NCBI RefSeq assembly: GCF_011319465.1
Contig: NZ_RCMB01000013.1
Location: forward strand, 1 to 64,000
Length of the DNA: 64,000 nucleotides
DNA from: Candidatus Nitrosotalea sp. TS
Lineage (GTDB): Archaea; Thermoproteota; Nitrososphaeria; Nitrososphaerales; Nitrosopumilaceae
Reading direction: 5' to 3'
Part shown: positions 58,993-64,000 of the stretch, piece after piece
How positions within the stretch are numbered: position 1 is the stretch's first letter
How the letters are laid out: every line of letters begins with the position of its first letter
Program-made: the position numbers and the translations under genes
Notes under the pieces: generated by a model
Told to the model about the DNA's origin: nothing
What the model saw: the letters and a program-made list of their open reading frames with translations, nothing else
Database searches by the model: none

Positions 58993-60163
58993 TTGAGCAA
59001 GATAGTTCTAAATTCTGAATTATTAAACAAAGTATTTGAAGGAAAAGAAATTACAAGTACAGACGCATATCAGATTTACCAAGAATCAGAAAATAATCCA
59101 TTTGAAATTTACAAAGCATCACAAATTCTCAGAAATAAAAACAAGCGGAGAATTGTCACGTACTCAAGAAAAGTCTTTTTCAATTTGATCAACCTCTGTC
59201 GGGACACTTGTTCTTATTGCACCTACAAATCAGAGCCGGGTGAATCCAAGACATCCATGATGTCAAAGCAAGATATCTCAAGTCTTGCTTCAGTTGGAAG
59301 TAAACACAAGTGTACAGAGGCACTATTTGTCACAGGTGAAAGACCAGAGCAGAAATATGATGAGGCAAGACTCTGGCTTAAAGAAAATGGATTTACAAGT
59401 ACAGCAGAATATCTTGTTCATGCATCAGAAATAGCGTTGAATGCAGGACTGTTCCCACACACAAATGCTGGAAATCTAACAAAATCTGAGATGAGTCAAC
59501 TAAAGAAGACAAATCCAAGCCTTGGAGTGATGCTTGAAAATTCAAGCGAGAGACTTGGAGAAAAAGGCATGCCTCATGAATTTGCACCAAGCAAGAATCC
59601 AAGAGCTAGAATTCACGTATTAGAAAACGCCGGTGAGCTATCAATACCAATGACAACTGGTCTTTTGATAGGAATTGGGGAGAGTCCTTTTGAAATAATT
59701 GATTCCATCTTTGCCATAAAATCGATTCATCAGAAATATGGACACATTCAAGAAATAATATTGCAAAACTTTCAGCCAAAACAAGACACTGCGATGCGAG
59801 ACGTATCTGGACCAGAAGAAAGATATTTCAAGACAATGGTTGCCTTGACTAGATTGATCATGCCAGAAATGAATATACAAATTCCGCCAAACCTGTCTCC
59901 TAATTCTTATCCAGATTTTCTTCAAACAGGCATAAATGATTGGGGGGGGGATATCTCCAATAACTCCTGATTATGTAAATCCAGAGTTCTCCTGGCCTTC
60001 AATTGATACGGTACAGAAAAATTGCAAAACTGCAGGATTTGAGCTTAGGGCGCGGTTTCCAGTCTATCCAGAATTCTTTCATATGGTTGATTCAGGTTTG
60101 AGGTCTAAGATGCTAGAGATTGCCGACTCGGATCGTCTTGTAAGTAAGGAGTACCTGAAATGA
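58993..60163 (+). CDS. cofG: Fo synthase subunit CofG (frameshift at a G9 run)
   Basis: Radical SAM enzyme, about 389 residues, which with CofH makes the deazaflavin Fo from tyrosine and a flavin precursor. The CxxxCxxC cluster motif is CRDTCSYC (about residue 76), followed by ALFVTGERPE and PHTNAGNLTKSEM. The frame breaks in the run of nine G at 59942-59950; eight G give NDWGGISPITPDYVNPEFSW and the proper end. The start is TTG at 58993. cofH overlaps by 4 bases (ATGA). Confidence 0.94.
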
Positions 60164-61422
60164 AAATACAGACAGCTCTCTTTGACTCGCTTCTCAGACA
60201 TGCCGATCCTTTCATTGCAGAGACGCTAAACAGAGCTCTTGCAGAAAAAGAAATAACCGTGCCAGAAGCTACAAGACTGTTTTCTGCAAATGGAATAGAC
60301 CTTCATCTTGTTGTAATGGTAGCCGATGAGCTTCGCAAGAGACGTGTTGGGGATGTAGTAACTTATGTTGTGAATAGAAACATCAACTTTACCAATGTCT
60401 GCATCAAGCAATGCGGATTTTGTGCGTTTAGCAGAGACTTTCGTGAAGAGGAAGGATACTTTTTACCAATAGAGGAGATAGTAAAGAGAGCAAAAGAGGC
60501 AAGCGCGCTTGGTGCAACGGAGGTATGTGTACAAGCAGGACTTCCCCCCGATATGGATGGAGGTACCTATGAGAATATCTGCAAGTCAATAAAAAAAGAA
60601 ATTGGCGACATTCACATACATGGTTTTTCACCAGAAGAAGTTCTCTACGGCGCAACTAGATCAAATCTTCCGATTCATGAATACTTGCAAAGGTTAAAGG
60701 ATGCAGGAGTAAACTCACTTCCCGGTACTGCTGCAGAGATCTTGGACCAGTCGCTGCGCGACAAAATTTCACCTGGAAGAATCAGCGTAAAAAAATGGAT
60801 TGAGGTAATAAAGACAGCTCACAAGATAGGAATTCCATCCACATCTACAATGATGTTCGGACACCTTGAAACACCTGAAGACAGAGTGAAACACATGAGT
60901 GTGCTTCGAGAAATACAAAAGGAAACTGGCGGTTTTACTGAATTTGTTCCGTTGAATTTTATCCATACCGAGGCTCCCATGTTTAAGGAAAAACTGCATG
61001 ACGGGATAAAGAGTGGGGCTGATGGGAGAGATGTCATATTGACACATGCGATTTCACGCATCATGTTAAACAACCATATCAACAACATTCAGACATCGTG
61101 GGTCAAGGAAGGTGCAAACATGTCACAGCTACTGCTAACATGTGGAGCCAATGATTTTGGCGGAACTCTAATCAACGAAAGCATTTCAACTGCCGCAGGA
61201 GCAGGGCACGGTCAGCTCATAAGGCCTCGCGAAATAAGGCGCCTTGTAAGAGAGATAGGAAGAATCCCTGCCCAGAGAACAACAAGATACAAAATAATCA
61301 AGAAATTCAATTCAGATGATGAAGAAGACATGCTTGACAAAGTAGATGCCAACAGATTTGGCTCGTATCAAGAATTAATAAAACTGGATAGATACAGGTA
61401 CAAAAATAACAGGCGAATCTAG
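60160..61422 (+). CDS. cofH: Fo synthase subunit CofH
   Basis: A 420-residue radical SAM enzyme. The cluster motif CIKQCGFC (about residue 80) and the downstream FTEFVPLNFIHTEAP and GANDFGGTLINE blocks are typical. CofH links tyrosine to the 5-amino-6-ribitylaminouracil intermediate to give the substrate for CofG. ATGA overlap with cofG; the TTG start of tldE follows its stop without any spacer, so the three genes form one transcript. Confidence 0.95.
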   Translation: MKIQTALFDSLLRHADPFIAETLNRALAEKEITVPEATRLFSANGIDLHLVVMVADELRKRRVGDVVTYVVNRNINFTNVCIKQCGFCAFSRDFREEEGYFLPIEEIVKRAKEASALGATEVCVQAGLPPDMDGGTYENICKSIKKEIGDIHIHGFSPEEVLYGATRSNLPIHEYLQRLKDAGVNSLPGTAAEILDQSLRDKISPGRISVKKWIEVIKTAHKIGIPSTSTMMFGHLETPEDRVKHMSVLREIQKETGGFTEFVPLNFIHTEAPMFKEKLHDGIKSGADGRDVILTHAISRIMLNNHINNIQTSWVKEGANMSQLLLTCGANDFGGTLINESISTAAGAGHGQLIRPREIRRLVREIGRIPAQRTTRYKIIKKFNSDDEEDMLDKVDANRFGSYQELIKLDRYRYKNNRRI

Positions 61423-62778
61423 TTGTCAAATTGCGAATCTATTCTTCGCAAAGCAACAAGACTGCATGTTGATGAATGTGAAGTAGTACATGTCAAAAAA
61501 AAGATCATCACGGTCAGAATAACTGACTCTGAAATAGCAGAGGTAAAACAAAATGATGATCAAGAAATAGGAATAAGAGCAATACATGAAAAAAAGATCC
61601 TCTCTGCCTTTACTAATGACATAGAAGAGACAGATTTGGTTGAAAGAGCTTTGCAGACAAAATCTTTCATGCAGTCCAAAAGTTTCTGGAAGTCACTTGC
61701 CCACCCTGCAACGTTTGCAAGTGTTGAAAAGACGTTTGACAAAAAACTAGAGAGCATAACAGGGCTTGAAGCAATAGAGATAGCAAATCTCATGATAAAT
61801 TCTGCATCACATGAAAAAATAACAAGAATTTCAGGATCATTGAATATTGTATCTGAGGAATTTGAGATAGAAAATACCAATGGTTTGAGATGCTCAGACA
61901 AGGCCACATACATAGCTGGAACCATTAATGCCGAATCAGATCATGGAAATTCGCCAGTAAGTGGAATTGGTGCGTCATCTTCTAGAACCATGAATTCATT
62001 TTCTCCACAGCGAGTTGGAAGTGATGCAAGAGAGATGTGTGTAAATTCGATTAATCCACAGAGTTGCAACCAAGATACGTATTCTATAATTTTTGAGCCA
62101 TATGCAATTGGAGAAATGCTCGCGTTTGTTTTTGCCTCAAATTTCAATCTAAAGACATATTCTGAAAAAAGAAGTTGTTTTTCAGAAAAAATTGGCAAAA
62201 ATATTGCAGTGGACAAGTTTAGCTTGATTGACGACCCTCATTTTCCAAATGGCATAGGAAGCAAAGCCTTTGATGACGAGGGCATTTCGACAAAAACAAG
62301 ATACCTAATAGAGTCAGGAATTTTTTCAGATACGTATTCGGATTCTTACCATGCATTCAAAGAGAACATGCAGCCAACAGGCAATGCAGGCAGAATAGGA
62401 TCTCCCATGGGAAGAGCTGCAAACCCCATCCCAAATCCAATCCCCCACAATCTGAGAATAAAAGAAGGTAAGACAAGCAGAGATGAGATGATAAAAGAGA
62501 CTAGAAAGGGCCTGCTTGTAGGAAGGCTCTGGTATACATATGCAGTGAATCCAGAGCGTGGCGATTTTTCATGTACTGCAAGAAGCGGCATCAGGATAAT
62601 AGAAGACGGCAAAATAGTAAGCCCTGGCAAGTCCGTAAGAATAGTACACAACTTGCCAGTGTTGCTCCAGAACATATCTGACGTGGGAGACGATCCTCAA
62701 AATGTACTTCAGTGGAGTGCTCTTCCCTGCGTTACGCCTTCTGTCAAAGCGGATGGAATCAAAGTAGTTCCCATTTAA
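61423..62778 (+). CDS. tldE: TldE/PmbA-type protease partner
   Basis: A 451-residue TldD/PmbA-family protein lacking the HExxxH zinc motif found in TldD, so it is the non-catalytic TldE-type partner. Typical features are SNCESILRKATRLHVDECEV at the start, GIGASSSRTMNSFSPQRV and GNAGRIGSPMG. It starts with TTG at 61423, directly after the cofH stop. Partner tldD lies at 1229-2644. Joining with F420 genes may be an accident of operon formation or may mark a shared substrate; the sequence cannot decide. Confidence 0.9.
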   Translation: MSNCESILRKATRLHVDECEVVHVKKKIITVRITDSEIAEVKQNDDQEIGIRAIHEKKILSAFTNDIEETDLVERALQTKSFMQSKSFWKSLAHPATFASVEKTFDKKLESITGLEAIEIANLMINSASHEKITRISGSLNIVSEEFEIENTNGLRCSDKATYIAGTINAESDHGNSPVSGIGASSSRTMNSFSPQRVGSDAREMCVNSINPQSCNQDTYSIIFEPYAIGEMLAFVFASNFNLKTYSEKRSCFSEKIGKNIAVDKFSLIDDPHFPNGIGSKAFDDEGISTKTRYLIESGIFSDTYSDSYHAFKENMQPTGNAGRIGSPMGRAANPIPNPIPHNLRIKEGKTSRDEMIKETRKGLLVGRLWYTYAVNPERGDFSCTARSGIRIIEDGKIVSPGKSVRIVHNLPVLLQNISDVGDDPQNVLQWSALPCVTPSVKADGIKVVPI

Positions 62779-63780
62779 TGACTAGAAAGGACAAATTGAA
62801 ATCCTATTCCAACTGCATAGAGTGCCAACAATAGCACACCTGAGCGCAGACCTAGCTTGTTTCTGAACATTGGTATCAGCGCAATGATTGTTATGACGGT
62901 GACAAGTATCATCTGGTTTTCTAAAAGAGGTGTGTTTGGAATCTTTGCGCTCAATCCTTTGTAACTTATTGCTGCAAATATAGCTACAGAGAGCAACAAT
63001 GTATTATTGACTATCTTGGAACCAAGTACGTTTGCAACTGCAATTGACGCACCTTTGTTTCCCTTTCGTGCCAAAAGAATCATAGATATCTTCTCAGGCA
63101 TCTCTCCTGCTATTGGACTTATGATTACAGCAAGCACTACAACTGATATTCCCAAGTCAGATGATGATCCTTGCAAACTAGTAACAAAGGGTCCAGCTCC
63201 GACAAAGATTCCTGCGGTACCTGCAATGAAGAAAATCATAGAACGGCCAAAATGCTTTTTTGAGTTTTTCGAGTCAAGATTGTGAAATTCATTCTCAAGC
63301 CGTTCTTGTTCTTTCTCTTTTTTCATTTCTCGGTAAGCAAGATAGAGATATGTTCCAAAGAGTCCAGAAAATAATATTCCATCATGCTATATCATATCCA
63401 TTTACAAATGCTACAGCACCGATAACTGCGGTGATGACAAGAAGTATTTTGTCCATCTTAAACTCCCTGACGTCAATGAATTTCTGCGGTGATTTCGAGA
63501 GGCGAGTAGTTGCTATTATCAGCATAACCGACAAACCCAGCGTCATCATGAACAAATTGCTTCCAAGGGCTGACCCCAGTGCCACATCATAAGATCCATT
63601 CTTTGCGGCAGCCACTACAATGCCAATTTCAGGCAAGGTAGTTGCAACACTGAGTAGAGTTCTGCCAACAAATCTTCCTCCCCATCGTTCTGAGAGATGT
63701 TCAGCCCCTTCTGAGAGAAGCCAGCTTGACACGAGCAGTTCTCCCAACCATGCTAGAAGCATGATAAAGTTGTTAGTCAA
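62775..63780 (-). CDS. Ca2+/cation antiporter (CaCA family; one frameshift)
   Basis: About 334 residues with ten membrane helices. Both alpha repeats are visible: SVATTLPEIGIVVAAAKNGS with ALGSALGSNLFMMTLGLS, and VVLAVIISPIAGEMPEKISM with ANVLGSKIVNNTLLLS. The frame breaks near 63385 between the halves; one base removed rejoins through HDGILFSGLFGTYLYLAY. It exchanges Ca2+ or another cation for Na+ or H+. Convergent with tldE, overlapping by 4 bases. Confidence 0.87.
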
Positions 63781-63834
63781 TATACCATATCCTGTTGGAA
63801 TAACTTCTATTAAATGATAGAAAACAAGTACGCG

Positions 63835-64000
63835 TTATTGATCCTTAACAATTATCATAGTGAGAGTTGATTTTATGCCATCCAATTTTCTCACCTTAGA
63901 GGTTATAGTTTCACGCAAGAGTTCCATAGAGTCTGACTCTATTATCATCAAAACATCATAAACTCCATAAACTGGATAGACCTCCTTTACATTTGCAATT
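63835..64000 (-). CDS. Lrp/AsnC ligand-binding (RAM) domain protein, partial
   Basis: The visible 54 residues (NVKEVYPVYGVYDVLMIIES, then LRETITSKVRKLDGIKSTLT) form the alpha-beta RAM domain of Lrp-type proteins; the N-terminus lies beyond the window edge. In thaumarchaea stand-alone RAM proteins lacking a DNA-binding half are common, so it may be a short effector-binding protein or the end of a full regulator. Confidence 0.82.
   Translation of the reverse strand, partial: IANVKEVYPVYGVYDVLMIIESDSMELLRETITSKVRKLDGIKSTLTMIIVKDQ

Overview
The window reads as chromosome of an ammonia-oxidiser-type archaeon (Nitrososphaerota/Thaumarchaeota, probably a group I.1a relative). The evidence is a CdvA-type division protein, TFB, aIF1, Sec61 beta, an archaeal RNase P RNA, a tRNA-Ser with a mini-intron, DUF2070, DUF1512 and Tsr3 proteins, a thymidylate synthase with two ThyX domains, exported proteins carrying the WIKNNAGWW module, F420 biosynthesis genes, AT-rich DNA, and TATA boxes about 25 bases before start codons. 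The exact genus cannot be fixed from the sequence alone.

Layout. 0-8 kb: base-excision repair genes (AAG-type glycosylase, family 4 uracil glycosylase), TldD, a sensor kinase divergent from an HPt protein and a CheY-like receiver, a PIN-ATPase-KH protein and a DtxR/MntR regulator. 8-16.6 kb: DUF192 protein, acetyl-CoA synthetase, CdvA, double-domain ThyX, a small cassette (membrane protein, winged-helix protein, unknown 100 aa protein) flanked by two copies of a 90 bp promoter/palindrome element, FEN-1 and an RHH protein. 16.6-24.4 kb: one giant exported NHL/FN3/Ig-like protein with near-identical internal DNA repeats. 24.4-28.2 kb: a small protein gene, tRNA-Ser(CGA), and a coiled-coil / JAMM / zinc-ribbon group. 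28.2-33 kb: oligopeptide ABC importer (binding protein and two permeases; no ATPase here). 33-40.4 kb: PD-(D/E)XK nuclease, DUF2070 and Sec61 beta, p27-like zinc protein, aIF1, CPBP protease, cofC-cofD, an exported protein. 40.4-48 kb: RNase P RNA, APC permease with universal-stress domains, Tsr3, a lamin-tail/Ig-like surface protein, tRNA-Pro(UGG). 48-58 kb: methionine aminopeptidase, DUF1512, FAD oxidase, tRNA-binding protein, KTSC, Rio kinase, three microproteins, TFB, SRPBCC, glycosyltransferase, DMT exporter. 58-64 kb: HtrA protease, cofG-cofH-tldE, a Ca2+/cation antiporter and a truncated Lrp-type ligand-binding protein.

Sequence quality decides how the window is read. More than 20 genes are split by one-base indels, and almost all restore a normal protein if one base is removed from a short homopolymer (total lengths are usually 3n+1). 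I treat these as single genes with probable sequencing or assembly indels, and give each full extent. The same reasoning uncovers several microproteins whose frames are broken.

Functional links. Four F420 genes (cofC, cofD, cofG, cofH) lie in two operons; cofE is not in the window. TldD and TldE, normally one protease complex, are encoded about 59 kb apart, with tldE directly joined to cofH. Kinase, HPt and receiver share a bidirectional promoter and look like one phosphorelay. The most unusual items are the duplicated promoter element with its TGCAAC-CA-GTTGCA palindrome, the repeat architecture of the giant surface protein, and the set of unannotated microproteins.
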